64,000 nucleotides of DNA, taken from contig NZ_LN929907.1 of the NCBI RefSeq assembly GCF_001494595.1, positions 1,617,468-1,681,467 of the forward strand, in the 5' to 3' direction. The DNA comes from Mycobacterium sp. M26 (GTDB taxonomy: Bacteria; Actinomycetota; Actinomycetes; Mycobacteriales; Mycobacteriaceae). Under the pieces are notes generated by a model, which worked only from the letters and a program-made list of their open reading frames with translations, did not search any database and was not told where the DNA came from. Both the position numbers and the translations under genes were made by a program. This document shows, in pieces, positions 55,401 to 64,000 of the stretch. Positions within the stretch are counted from its first letter, which is position 1. Every line of letters starts with the position of its first letter.

Positions 55401-56075
55401 CTACAACAGGCCGGCAATGAAGCCCGCTGCCTGGTTGGGCAGATCGGTGCTCTCATAGTCGGTGTGCGCGAACGGATTGCGACCCTGCGAGCAGATCGGA
55501 TCACCGTCGTTGCACAGGTCAATGCCCTTGCCGGCGAACGGTGCACCCGCCGCTGACACCGGATTGCCGAACTTCGTCGCGGGGTTTCCGAACACGGCGA
55601 CGGCGGCCACCCTGTTGGCCACGCTCGACGGCAGCGGGGGCGCGGAGCCGATCTCGCCGACCTTGTTGCCCAGCGGCGGAATGCCCAGCAGCATGTCCAC
55701 CACCGCGGCGCCCTGGGAATATCCGCCCAGGACAAAGCGGGTCGACGGACAGGCTGCCGCGGTGGCCAGGATGTGGTTGGTCGCGTCAGTAGCGCCGTCG
55801 GCGGCGGCCAGGAAGTCGTAGGTGGCGGGGTAGTTCACCGCGTAGGTGCCGACGGTACGGCCGCCGAGCTGGGCCTGCAGCCCGTCGGTCAGGGCCTGGC
55901 CCACCCGGCCGATACCGGCGGGCTCGCTGGTACCGCGGGCGAACACCACCTGCACGTCCGGGCAGGGGTCAGCAGCGGCGGTCGGCGCAGTGGCAGACAG
56001 TGCCGCGGCGGCGGCAACCATCGTCACGCCGGCAACGGCGAGCCGGCGGGCAGGCGTCATGAACGGCTCAAACAC
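55401..56075 (-). CDS. Cutinase-family (Culp) secreted hydrolase (copy 2)
   Basis: About 224 residues. Start is uncertain: GTG 56075 is best placed relative to AGGGGA at 56085-56090, with ATG 56060 and TTG 56081 as alternatives. Signal peptide ending TAAADP; then VQVVFARGTSEPAGIGRVGQ, nucleophile Ser in FVLGGYSQGAAV, Asp in LCNDGDPICSQG and His in NPFAHTDYES. Two disulfides are likely. Same family and orientation as copies 1 and 3, separated by 50-80 bases. Confidence 0.88.
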   Translation of the reverse strand: MFEPFMTPARRLAVAGVTMVAAAAALSATAPTAAADPCPDVQVVFARGTSEPAGIGRVGQALTDGLQAQLGGRTVGTYAVNYPATYDFLAAADGATDATNHILATAAACPSTRFVLGGYSQGAAVVDMLLGIPPLGNKVGEIGSAPPLPSSVANRVAAVAVFGNPATKFGNPVSAAGAPFAGKGIDLCNDGDPICSQGRNPFAHTDYESTDLPNQAAGFIAGLL

Positions 56076-56155
56076 GCGCAAACATCCCCTTGGTCGAGAG
56101 CAACTGGCTCATCCTCACACATCCGAACACGGTGCCCAAAACCCTTGCCGCGGTC

Positions 56156-56803
56156 TCAGAGCAGGCCCGCGACGAAGGAGGCCGCCTGGTTGGTCATCCC
56201 GACCTGGCTGTAGTTGCGGTGTGCGGGGACGTCATTGCCATCCGAGCAGACCGGGTCGCCGGCGTTGCACAGATCGATGGCCTTGGCGCCGTAGACCGGG
56301 CTGGACGTCAGCGGCAGCCCCACTTTGGTGGTCGGATTGCCGAACACGGCCAGCGCCGCCACCCGGTCGGGCACGTTGGGGGGCAGCGGGTTGTTGAACC
56401 CGACGGCGGGGAACGGCACCGAGGTGATGACGTCGATGATGGCCGCGCCCTGCGAGTAGCCGCCCAGCACCAGCCTGGTGTCCGGGCAGGTGTTGACCAC
56501 GTTCTGGATGAACGCGCTGGCGTCGTTGGCGCCGTCGGCTGCGGCCAGGAAGTCGTAGCTGGCCGGGTAGTTGACGGCGTAGACGCCGATCGAGCGGTTG
56601 CCGACCTTGCCGCGCAGCGAATCGACGAAGGCCTGTCCCACGCGGCCGATCCCTGGCGGTTCGCTGGTGCCGCGGGCGAAGACCACCTGGATGTCGCTGC
56701 AGCCGTCGGCGTGGGCGGCGGGCAGGACAGCGGGGCTGACGAGGGCACTTCCGGAGACCAGGGCGGTCACGGCGGCGCCGCGCAGAATACGGGAGATCGT
56801 CAC
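56156..56803 (-). CDS. Cutinase-family (Culp) secreted hydrolase (copy 3)
   Basis: 215 residues from GTG 56803. Signal peptide ends at about residue 32 (PAAHADG); IQVVFARGTSEPPGIGRVGQ, nucleophile S117 in LVLGGYSQGAAI, Asp in LCNAGDPVCSDG and His in VPAHRNYSQVG complete the triad. It is first in transcription order of the three. Exported esterase/lipase activity is expected; which lipid it acts on is unknown. Confidence 0.9.
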   Translation of the reverse strand: MTISRILRGAAVTALVSGSALVSPAVLPAAHADGCSDIQVVFARGTSEPPGIGRVGQAFVDSLRGKVGNRSIGVYAVNYPASYDFLAAADGANDASAFIQNVVNTCPDTRLVLGGYSQGAAIIDVITSVPFPAVGFNNPLPPNVPDRVAALAVFGNPTTKVGLPLTSSPVYGAKAIDLCNAGDPVCSDGNDVPAHRNYSQVGMTNQAASFVAGLL

Positions 56804-56865
56804 GCCGTAATGTTACGCAAGCTAAGTGAGTTTCATTCCCGACCTTTGCTGGCGAGCCGCTCGGG

Positions 56866-57870
56866 TCAGCGTCGGGCGCCTGCCGCGATCTCCTCGATCG
56901 GACCCGCATCGGGCCAGGTTGCGGCCGTGACCTCGGCACTTCGATCGCCTTGGCGGGCCAGCGCCAGGCCGAGCAGCACCACGATGCCGCCCACGCCCTG
57001 GGTCACGCTGACCGACTCCCCGAGCAGCACCCAGGCGCACAGCACCGCGAAGAGCACCTCGCCCAGGCCCACCAGCGACGCGAAGCTGGGCCGCAGCCTG
57101 GCCACCCCGCTGATGCCCAGGGTGTAGGCAATGGCTGTGGCGACCACGGAAAGCATGATGACCGGCACCCACCAGGGCACTGTCAATCCGGCCACGACAG
57201 CGTCGTTGGCGGTGAAGGTGAGCGGCATGATGCCGGACAGGCCCAGACCCGCGACGGCGACGGTGCCGACCACCAGGCCGGCGGCCGACAGGGTGATCGA
57301 GCTGAGCCCGTTGCCGTCGGCACTGACCTCGTCGGACATCATGAAGTAGCAGGCCGCGCAGATGGCCGCGGCCAGTCCCCACGCCACGCCGACGGCGTTG
57401 ATGTGCGCGTTCCCGCTAAAGACGTTCAGGACCAGCATGATGCCCGCGATGGCGAGCCCGACCCCGGCCAGGGTCAGCCCGCGGGGACGGCGGCGGGTGG
57501 TGCCCCAGATCCAGCCGACGACCAGGATCGGTGCGGTGTATTCCAGCAGGAGGGCCACACCGACCGACAGGTGTGAGACGGCGTTGTAGTAGCAGAGCTG
57601 GGCGCCGGCGATCGGCACCAGGCCGTAGGCCACGACGACGCGGGCGTGCTCACGGGCCTCGCGGATCCAGTCCGGTTTGACGATCGTCGCGAAGATGGCC
57701 ATCACGAGCGCGCCGCCGGCCAGCCGGGCCGTCACCGCGGCAGTCGGCGACCAGCCTGCTCCCATGAGGGCCTTGGCGAAGGGGCCGGACATGCCGAAGG
57801 TGAACGCCGACCCGACTGCGAACAGCAAACCGAGCCGGAAGTGGTCTTGACCGCGCACCATGGTCGACAT
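56866..57870 (-). CDS. EamA/DMT family transporter
   Basis: 334 residues with ten predicted membrane helices in two EamA repeats; visible segments include LGLLFAVGSAFTFGMSGPFA, VGVALLLEYTAPILVVGWIW, AWGLAAAICAACYFMMSDEV and SLVGLGEVLFAVLCAWVLLG. Related proteins export amino acids or other small metabolites (RhtA/YdcZ-like). It is divergent from the CGNR regulator gene with repeated boxes between them. The substrate cannot be told. The start at 57870 follows a GGGGAGG site. Confidence 0.88.
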   Translation of the reverse strand: MSTMVRGQDHFRLGLLFAVGSAFTFGMSGPFAKALMGAGWSPTAAVTARLAGGALVMAIFATIVKPDWIREAREHARVVVAYGLVPIAGAQLCYYNAVSHLSVGVALLLEYTAPILVVGWIWGTTRRRPRGLTLAGVGLAIAGIMLVLNVFSGNAHINAVGVAWGLAAAICAACYFMMSDEVSADGNGLSSITLSAAGLVVGTVAVAGLGLSGIMPLTFTANDAVVAGLTVPWWVPVIMLSVVATAIAYTLGISGVARLRPSFASLVGLGEVLFAVLCAWVLLGESVSVTQGVGGIVVLLGLALARQGDRSAEVTAATWPDAGPIEEIAAGARR

Positions 57871-57909
57871 GAGGCACCTCCCCGCGTGTAATGAGTAAAA
57901 TGATGATTG

Positions 57910-57963
57910 GTCATGACACTACGTCCAGAAGGAGTCATGAGTCAAATGCTTTTCAGTCATGAC
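57910..57963. repeat. Repeated GTCATGACAC boxes at the EamA / CGNR divergent control region
   Basis: The 10-mer GTCATGACAC occurs at 57910-57919 and 57956-57965; each contains the palindrome GTCATGAC. A partial box GTCATGAG lies at 57934-57941 over the CGNR start codon. Spacing between the two full boxes is 46 bp. These look like operator sites for a self-regulating protein. Confidence 0.6.
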
Positions 57964-58500
57964 ACCGAATTCACGTTGCGGGCTGCCTGTGCTCTGATCA
58001 ACAGCGACCGCAGCGACGGTGAACAGTTGGGTGACCAGCAGGCGCTGGACGAGTTTCTGGGTGCCTGGGGATGGACCGGTCGGCGCGATCACGACGACGC
58101 CGAGCTGGTCTCGGTGCACACCCTGCGCACGCGGCTGGGCCGGATCTGGGCTGCCGCTGACGACGAGGTGCGCGCGGTGGGTCAGATCAACGCCCTGCTG
58201 TCGGACACCCAGGCCTCACCCTGGCTGACCCGCCACCCCGAGATGCCGGAGTGGCATCTGCACCTGGCGTCGATCCACGACCCCCTGGCGCAGCGGATGG
58301 GAGCCGAGATGGCCATGTCGCTGGCCGACCTGGTGCGCGCCGGCGAGCTGCGGAGGCTGAAGATCTGCGCGGCCTCGGATTGTGACGCGGTGCTACTCGA
58401 CCTCTCGCGCAACCGGTCGCGAATGTTCTGCGACACCGGCAACTGCGGAAACCGCCAGCACGTCGCGGCCTACCGGGAGCGGCGGTCCAAGGAGGGCTAG
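57937..58500 (+). CDS. CGNR zinc-finger (ABATE-domain) transcriptional regulator
   Basis: 187 residues from ATG 57937, 3 bases after AGAAGGAG (57927-57934); upstream in-frame starts at 57907 are less likely. An N-terminal ABATE-type domain (HDTEFTLRAACALINSDR) is followed by the C-terminal zinc finger: C-x4-C (CAASDC), then CDTGNCGNRQHVAAYRERR with the CGNR signature. Such proteins are putative stress- or ligand-responsive regulators. Divergence from the EamA gene and the shared boxes suggest it controls that transporter. Its stop overlaps the convergent FAD gene. Confidence 0.88.
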   Translation: MSQMLFSHDTEFTLRAACALINSDRSDGEQLGDQQALDEFLGAWGWTGRRDHDDAELVSVHTLRTRLGRIWAAADDEVRAVGQINALLSDTQASPWLTRHPEMPEWHLHLASIHDPLAQRMGAEMAMSLADLVRAGELRRLKICAASDCDAVLLDLSRNRSRMFCDTGNCGNRQHVAAYRERRSKEG

Positions 58501-60584
58501 GGCAGATGCCAGCCGCGGATACGGTGAAATCGTCCCCGGCCCAGCAGGGCATTGGCTGCCTCGAGCCCCGAGATCACCGCCGCTTCGATGCATCCGGCGT
58601 TCCACCCGCAGTCGGTCCAGTCACCGCACACGACCAGGTTGTCGTAACCGCTCTCATCGGGCCGCAGCCGATACCGGTCGCTGCCGGGGACCGCCTGAAC
58701 GTAGCGGTCGGATGGGTCCACGTTGACACTGATGTGCTGGGTGGCCAGGGCCTGCGCGCCGTTGTCCGGGTCGGCGCCGTCGAGTCCGCACAACAACTCC
58801 CAGCAGAACCGACCGTTATCGACGGCGCCGGGAAGGAAGATCGCCACATTGCGGTCCAGGTGTGCGACGGCATCGGCGATGACGCGGCGTCGGTGGCGAG
58901 GCAGGTAGTCGGGATCGTAGGCGCGGGGCGGATCCTCGGCCTGCAACGTCCCGCAGAAGTACGCGATCGTCTGGGGGCGCTCCGAGTCCGGCCACTGCTC
59001 GGCCCATAACGTTTGGCCCATGGATGCCCATGTCTCGAAGGGCGGGATGTAACCGCTTGTCGTCACGCCGTGTTCGGTCCACCCGAGGGCCTTCTCGTCC
59101 GGGCGCAGCCACAGTTGGAACGATTGCGTTGCCGCGGTGCGGATATGGGCGACCATCTCCCGCCAGTCGGGGTTGTGCTCGATCAGCTCCTCGGCCACGA
59201 ACGGCAGCATTCCGACCGACATCGCCACCACCACCCGATCGAAGTGCACACCTCGGTGCAGTTCGACTGTCTCGACGTCATCGGCTGCGCTCCAGGGTGT
59301 TTCGAGCAGGTGCCAGTCCACGACCCGGTAGCGGTCGGCCTCGTCGAGTTGGCCGATCAGTGGTGCCGACGGGAAGACGGGTAGGCCCGCCACCCGGGTC
59401 AGCGGCTCGTACTGGTCGAGATCGGCCCGCAGTCGGGCCTGTCGGCCCAAGGTGATGCGCCCGACGTTCCGGCGGTCGTCATCGAGGTGCAGGCCGTCGA
59501 CCCGGTGGAAGAACTCGAACCGCACACCGCGCTGACGCAGTGCTTGGTAGACCGGCGCGATGACCACATCGCCCATCCCTGCCGTCATCTTCCAGAAGAT
59601 CGATCCGCGGTACTGGAACAGCGCCAGTCCGATGAGGAAAACCGCTGTCCCGGCGCCCATCTGCGGACGGTCATGGTCGCCGTCGACGTGACCGAACACG
59701 AAGTCGTAAAGTCCGCGCAGCAGTGGAAAGTCAACGATGTCGGGATGCGCCCCGTGGCGCATGATCCAGTCGGTGAAGTCCTCGTCGTTGAGCGCCTTGA
59801 AGCCACGGGGGTCGGTGGCCACCTTGTCGACGAACATTCCCCTGATGGTCGCTGTCACCATCGAGATCAAGAGCCACGATCGCCTGTGGTCGGCGCGGCC
59901 GTCGTAATCCAAACCCGAACGCAGCTTGTCGAGTACGTCGTCCAGCACATCAGTGGGTGCGCGATCGGTGGTCTGCGGCTCGAAGAGCGCCAGGAATGCG
60001 GCCAGCAGCCCGGTTCGCAATACCTCGTACCACCGTGTGGGCGGTTTCGCGTCAGAAGACGTCGTCAACGACAGGCCGACCGGTCCGACGTCGCGTATCG
60101 AGTCGGCGAAATCCAGCACCATGCGGGCAGCCCGGTGCAGGAAATCGGGGACCGTCATCTCCCGCCCGGAAAGCCCTGGCTCGCCGGGAAATTCACCATT
60201 CTGAGTGAACTTGCCCAGCCAGATCAGCCAGTCATCGCCCCACTGTTCGCCGAGTCCGATGGTATCGGCGGGGATCAATGCGTCGTCCCAGTCCAGAATG
60301 GGACAGTTCGGATCGCTGGTGGCCCTGTCGATCTCGCGGTAGCACTCGCGCAGAACGGCGAAGGCGTTGTCGTAGCAGCCGAGCCAGACATGCAGGCCGT
60401 GCTCCTCGATACGGCCATGCGGGCCCCGGCTCGATGCGCCCTTGCCACCGAGGCGCCAGCCACGCTGATAGACGGTGATCGATTCGTAGCGCTGCTGCCA
60501 GCCCGGCTCGCTGAGGCGCCACGCCGCGCTGAGACCGGCCATGCCACCGCCGAGTATCGCGACGCGCTCCCTGCCGCGGCTCAC
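58497..60584 (-). CDS. Large NAD(P)/FAD-dependent oxidoreductase (amine-oxidase / desaturase-like)
   Basis: 695 residues. FAD-binding loop VAILGGGMAGLSAAWRL at about residues 8-24, then RGWRLGGKGASSRGPHGRIE and EEHGLHVWLGCYDNAFAVLR, the pattern of the phytoene-desaturase/squalene-associated flavoprotein group. The C-terminal FAD segment is YDNLVVCGDWTDCGWNAGCI. Longer than typical (about 450-500), with an extra mid-region. The start overlaps the stop of the cyclase gene by four bases, so it is coupled to a signalling protein. Substrate unknown. Confidence 0.82.
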   Translation of the reverse strand: MSRGRERVAILGGGMAGLSAAWRLSEPGWQQRYESITVYQRGWRLGGKGASSRGPHGRIEEHGLHVWLGCYDNAFAVLRECYREIDRATSDPNCPILDWDDALIPADTIGLGEQWGDDWLIWLGKFTQNGEFPGEPGLSGREMTVPDFLHRAARMVLDFADSIRDVGPVGLSLTTSSDAKPPTRWYEVLRTGLLAAFLALFEPQTTDRAPTDVLDDVLDKLRSGLDYDGRADHRRSWLLISMVTATIRGMFVDKVATDPRGFKALNDEDFTDWIMRHGAHPDIVDFPLLRGLYDFVFGHVDGDHDRPQMGAGTAVFLIGLALFQYRGSIFWKMTAGMGDVVIAPVYQALRQRGVRFEFFHRVDGLHLDDDRRNVGRITLGRQARLRADLDQYEPLTRVAGLPVFPSAPLIGQLDEADRYRVVDWHLLETPWSAADDVETVELHRGVHFDRVVVAMSVGMLPFVAEELIEHNPDWREMVAHIRTAATQSFQLWLRPDEKALGWTEHGVTTSGYIPPFETWASMGQTLWAEQWPDSERPQTIAYFCGTLQAEDPPRAYDPDYLPRHRRRVIADAVAHLDRNVAIFLPGAVDNGRFCWELLCGLDGADPDNGAQALATQHISVNVDPSDRYVQAVPGSDRYRLRPDESGYDNLVVCGDWTDCGWNAGCIEAAVISGLEAANALLGRGRFHRIRGWHLP

Positions 60585-63500
60585 CCGAGCAGTGCCTCGG
60601 CGCGTGACACGTCAGGCCACGAGTTCCCCGCCGGGATCGCCGCCAGCGCGTCGACGAGCTGTCCGCGAAAAGCCGTGCCGCCGAGCTCGAACAGGTCGGT
60701 GGCTGCCCGTAGCCGAAAGACCGCGGCGCCCCGTCGCTGTGCGAGTTCGACGGTATCTTGGAGTTCGGCCAGCCGCTGGTCTCCCTCGACGGTCAGTGCG
60801 CGCAGCCGCATCAGTTCGGGGTCGTGGTGTCCGACACCGAGCTCGGCGCTCAGGGCCAGTCCGGCGTCGAGTTGTTCGCGCGCCTGCTGTGGCTGGTCGA
60901 TCACCGTCAGCAGTTTGGCCAACGCCGCGTAGTAGACCGAGACGAACGTCGGAATGTCGGCATCCAGCATGGCTTGGACGACGGCGGAGACGGCAACGAT
61001 GTGGGCCTCGACGGACTCGCGGGCGCTGGCACCGGTGGCGAGGAAGGTCGTCGCATTCACCAGGACGTGTTCGGCGCCGGCCAACAGCCGCCAGGAATCG
61101 AACCCATGCCGGCGCGCGATGTCGGACAGGTCCGACACCCGTTGGGCTGCGGCCCGGTACTGGCCGCACTCATACCGCATCCACACTTCCATCGAATGGG
61201 CATACGCCAGGCTGAACGGACCATGCGGGAAACCGACTGCAGCACAACGGGCATGGGCCCGATCCAGCGCCTCTTCCATGCCGGCCAGATCACCCTGGAC
61301 GAAGCGGGCCATCGAGAGCAGGGTCCACAACGACGCACCCGGTTCGTGGGGGATGAACCACAGGGTCTCGATCTCGGCGCTGTCGGCGGCGTTGGTGGTG
61401 CTGGCCAGCTGTTCGAGCTGTGCTCGCGCCGTGCTGAAATCCCCCTCGTACCAGGATGCGGTGGCAAAGCCCGCCTCGGTCGCGTGTTGCATCCAGTCCG
61501 GGCCGGCCGAGGACAGTAGGCGACCGGTGCTCAGCAGCTGACTCACCCGGTTCATGTGCCCGCGGGACAGGTAATAGCCCACCAGGGCCTGCATGGTGGC
61601 GCGCAGGTCGTCGGTCAACTGTGAGTCGCTCAACTCCAGGCACTGCTCGAAGTCGGCAGCGGCCTCCGCACTCGTGGTGCCGGCGATCGACGAGATGAGG
61701 AATCCTCGCCGCACCAGAAGGGTGGCCAGTCGCCGATCCCGCTCATGGCCTGCCGGAAGCTTCTCGGCATTCGTGATCGCCCGGGTGAGTTGATGGCGCG
61801 CCTCCAGGAGTGCGCCGCGCCGCCGGGCCTCACCGGAGATCTGCCGGTAGGCGTGCGCGGCTTCGGCGAAACGACCCGCCTCCTCGCAGTGGATCGCGAC
61901 CAGATTCCAATCCGGCTGTTCGTAGGTGATGTCGGTGAGCGCGTCGGCGACTCGTCCGTGCAGACGCTGGCGCTGGCTCGGCGGTGAGAACTCGACGGCC
62001 ACCTCGCGCAGCAGTTCGTGCCGGAACCGGTAGGTGTCGTCGGCGATCGGGACCAGGACGCGGGTGGCCACCAATTCCGACAGGGCAGCATCGACCGCGT
62101 CCGGCGGCATATCCAGCACAGCCAGCAATAGTCCGCGATCCACCTCGCGCCCGACGATAGCCGCCGCGGCCACCACCTGGACCGCGTTCTTACTGGCCCG
62201 CAGCCGGGCGAACAGGGGTTCGTAGAGGGCGTCGGGAACCCTGTGCCAGGTCGCCGAATCATCTTGTTGCTGATCGAGTTTCGTGACGATCTCTTCGATG
62301 TACAGAGGCACGCCATCGCAGCGGCGATGCACTTCGGCCCGAGATTGCTTCGACATCCCGGCGTGGAGTGCGTCGATCAGTTCGTCGGTCTGCGCTGCAC
62401 TCAGCGGTGCCAGTTCGAACGTTGTCAGGCCGGTCGACTCCGCCAGGGTGCGCAGCTGGTCGACATCACGTGTCGTCACCATCAGCATCACGCCTGACTT
62501 CTCGCGACGGAGCAGATGCTCGACCACATCGAGGGTCGACGAATCGAACCAGTGCAGGTCCTCGACCAGGACAAGTCCCGGGCCATCACCCACGCAGCTC
62601 ATGAGGTAGTCACAGACCGCAGTCCGGATTCTGGCGTACAGCTTTCCCGCATCGGCAGGTGCGGGCTGATATCCGGTCTGCTCGGAGATGCCGAGAACGG
62701 GTGCCAGCAGGGGCACCACGCTTTCCGGATCCAACCTTCGCGCCGCGATCTCGGATGCCAGGAGTCGCAGCTTCTCGGCTTGCGATGTCGATCGTGTTAT
62801 CCCGCAACGGGTTTCCAGCAGCACGCGAATCGGGTGCAGACCGACCTCGCGGTGGAACGGCGAGCCGTGGATCTCCAGGGTGATTCCGCCTGACCGGTCC
62901 ACCAAACCTGCGGCTGCGGCGGCCAGTCGGCTCTTGCCCATCCCGGCCTCACCGACGAATCCGATGCCCGGCGGCGTCGGCTCGGACGCCACAGCCTGTG
63001 TCCAGAGTTGTCTGAGGCTGGCCAGTTCTTCGTCCCGACCGACAATCGGGCCGTTACCGATCGGCGTCGATTGCGGTCGCTCGGCCGTGACGAGATGGAA
63101 TTCGACCGGACCGCTGATGCCCTTGACGTGCTGAGCAGGCTGAGCCTCGAGATCGAACTCGGCTCCGACCAGCCGCTGGATCGCGTTGGACACCACAACG
63201 GCGTCCGGCGGTGCCAGACCGCACATCCGCGCGGCGAGGTTGGCACCGAGGCCGTAGACGTCGTCCTGGACGGTATCCAGATAGACCAACCCGCGGTGGA
63301 TGCCGACCCGGACGTGGATGTCGAAACCGAACTTCTTGCGGACACTCGACGAGAGCCGCACGACGTTGCGCACGATATCCAGGCCGGCCTGAACTGAACG
63401 GCGGACATCGTTCTCGTGGGCGTTGGGATGGCCGAAGACGGCGAGCAGGCCGTCCCCCTTGGTCGATGCGATATGGCCCTCATAGCGCTCGACACCCTGA

Positions 63501-63808
63501 CGAACCACGTCGCGGTATCGTCCGACCACCAACCGGTAGGTCTCGGGCTCGATCTGGGTGGACAGCACCGTCGAGTCCACCAGATCGGCGAACATGATTG
63601 TCAGGCGCCGTATTTCGCCACCGTCGATGGGAGCGCTGAGCAGGTCTTCGGCGTCCTGACTGTCCCGGTCGGCGGCGAGGACCTGCTCGGCAAGCCTGCT
63701 CGCGGCGGCGTGATCACCCTGGTTGACTGCTTCGACGGCACGGTCCAGCAGCTCTTCGATCCTGGCCCGGTCGTTCGAGTCCGGTGCTGTCGGGTCCGAA
63801 CTGTTCAC
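60581..63808 (-). CDS. Class III adenylate cyclase fused to AAA-type ATPase and TPR-like region
   Basis: 1075 residues from GTG 63808. Cyclase domain about 65-245: metal Asp D75 (FADLVDS) and D119, adenine-recognising K118 (STKGDG) and D183 (DDVYG), N190 and R194, so all key residues for cAMP synthesis are present. An ATPase domain follows with P-loop GEAGMGKS (286-293) and Walker B LVLVEDLHWF. The last ~450 residues are helical repeats of TPR type, without a LuxR HTH at the end. M. tuberculosis has several such multidomain cyclases. It is coupled to both neighbours by 4-base overlaps. Confidence 0.9.
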   Translation of the reverse strand: MNSSDPTAPDSNDRARIEELLDRAVEAVNQGDHAAASRLAEQVLAADRDSQDAEDLLSAPIDGGEIRRLTIMFADLVDSTVLSTQIEPETYRLVVGRYRDVVRQGVERYEGHIASTKGDGLLAVFGHPNAHENDVRRSVQAGLDIVRNVVRLSSSVRKKFGFDIHVRVGIHRGLVYLDTVQDDVYGLGANLAARMCGLAPPDAVVVSNAIQRLVGAEFDLEAQPAQHVKGISGPVEFHLVTAERPQSTPIGNGPIVGRDEELASLRQLWTQAVASEPTPPGIGFVGEAGMGKSRLAAAAAGLVDRSGGITLEIHGSPFHREVGLHPIRVLLETRCGITRSTSQAEKLRLLASEIAARRLDPESVVPLLAPVLGISEQTGYQPAPADAGKLYARIRTAVCDYLMSCVGDGPGLVLVEDLHWFDSSTLDVVEHLLRREKSGVMLMVTTRDVDQLRTLAESTGLTTFELAPLSAAQTDELIDALHAGMSKQSRAEVHRRCDGVPLYIEEIVTKLDQQQDDSATWHRVPDALYEPLFARLRASKNAVQVVAAAAIVGREVDRGLLLAVLDMPPDAVDAALSELVATRVLVPIADDTYRFRHELLREVAVEFSPPSQRQRLHGRVADALTDITYEQPDWNLVAIHCEEAGRFAEAAHAYRQISGEARRRGALLEARHQLTRAITNAEKLPAGHERDRRLATLLVRRGFLISSIAGTTSAEAAADFEQCLELSDSQLTDDLRATMQALVGYYLSRGHMNRVSQLLSTGRLLSSAGPDWMQHATEAGFATASWYEGDFSTARAQLEQLASTTNAADSAEIETLWFIPHEPGASLWTLLSMARFVQGDLAGMEEALDRAHARCAAVGFPHGPFSLAYAHSMEVWMRYECGQYRAAAQRVSDLSDIARRHGFDSWRLLAGAEHVLVNATTFLATGASARESVEAHIVAVSAVVQAMLDADIPTFVSVYYAALAKLLTVIDQPQQAREQLDAGLALSAELGVGHHDPELMRLRALTVEGDQRLAELQDTVELAQRRGAAVFRLRAATDLFELGGTAFRGQLVDALAAIPAGNSWPDVSRAEALLG

Positions 63809-64000
63809 ACGTCGACTTCGACGTCCAGCACCGTTGGAGCCGCGGCCGCAGCACCCGATGTGTCCGGCACCGCCGCGATTTCAGCCTTCCCCGCATAACA
63901 TCCGCTATGAATGCCGGCCTGGTTGAGCACCAGCCGGAACGCGGTGGTGCCCGCAGGCAGCACCCAGGCGGCGCACAGCTCGGCCGAGCCGTCGGCTTTG
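63805..64000 (-). CDS. Unidentified protein, C-terminal 64 residues (5' end beyond the window)
   Basis: An open frame enters from the right edge and stops at TGA 63805-63807, overlapping the cyclase GTG. The visible part reads ADGSAELCAAWVLPAGTTAF, then LNQAGIHSGCYAGKAEIAAV and ends LDVEVDV. Hydrophobic beta-like strands and two cysteines suggest a small folded domain, but I do not recognise the family. Its codon use fits the region, and the overlap implies cotranscription with the cyclase and FAD oxidoreductase. Confidence 0.6.
   Translation of the reverse strand, partial: KADGSAELCAAWVLPAGTTAFRLVLNQAGIHSGCYAGKAEIAAVPDTSGAAAAAPTVLDVEVDV

Overview
The window is high-GC DNA from a mycobacterium, most likely a fast-growing Mycolicibacterium-type species. 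Evidence: the gene order rpsJ...rpsQ / atsA-FGE / rplN...rplO / sppA / PF04072 methyltransferases / secY-adk-map-sigL-rslA-marR; F420-dependent luciferase-like oxidoreductases beside rmlB and infA; a cutinase (Culp) cluster after truA; and many GTG starts with 1-4 nt overlaps. From memory, M. tuberculosis has the rpsJ-sigL block and the rmlB-infA-rpoA-truA-cutinase block far apart, whereas here they share one 64 kb stretch as in M. smegmatis.

Layout. 1-3.6 kb: end of a carboxylesterase, then a minus-strand four-gene set (DapB-like reductase, VOC protein, SDR, TetR regulator) and a hotdog-fold protein. 4.06-9.4 kb: S10 operon rpsJ-rplC-rplD-rplW-rplB-rpsS-rplV-rpsC-rplP-rpmC-rpsQ, closed by a clear terminator. 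9.5-18.2 kb: a five-gene envelope locus (two BcsB-like proteins, a cysteine-free exosortase-like membrane protein, a cellulose-synthase-type GT2, a GT-C-like membrane protein). 18.3-22.3 kb: arylsulfatase AtsA, a lipoprotein and the formylglycine-generating enzyme that should activate AtsA. 22.3-23.3 kb: an AbiEi/DUF559-like gene flanked by short direct repeats. 23.5-27.8 kb: spc operon rplN to rplO with its own promoter and terminator. 27.9-34.2 kb: FAD monooxygenase, SppA, an orphan PII-like protein and three tandem methyltransferases. 34.5-39.0 kb: secY-adk-map, then sigL-rslA behind a recognisable SigL promoter, and a MarR regulator.

39.1-49.6 kb is all minus strand and closely packed. 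In transcription order it holds a response regulator fused to a thioredoxin-reductase-like flavoprotein, a cNMP-domain histidine kinase, three LLM oxidoreductases, rmlB, and mmsA-fadE9-mmsB for valine/isobutyrate breakdown behind a palindromic operator candidate. 49.95-54.7 kb: infA-rpmJ-rpsM-rpsK-rpsD-rpoA-rplQ-truA, with structured leaders before infA and rpsM and a terminator-like hairpin inside the first codons of truA. 54.7-56.8 kb: three secreted cutinase-family hydrolases. 56.9-64 kb: an EamA transporter divergent from a CGNR zinc-finger regulator with repeated boxes between them, a large FAD oxidoreductase, an adenylate cyclase-AAA-TPR protein, and the 3' end of an unidentified gene.

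The least explained systems are (1) the BcsB-BcsB-exosortase-like-GT2-GTC locus inside the ribosomal superoperon, (2) the flavoprotein-fused response regulator with its cNMP-sensing kinase, and (3) the structured RNA leaders of infA and rpsM. No tRNA, rRNA, CRISPR array, insertion sequence or prophage was seen.
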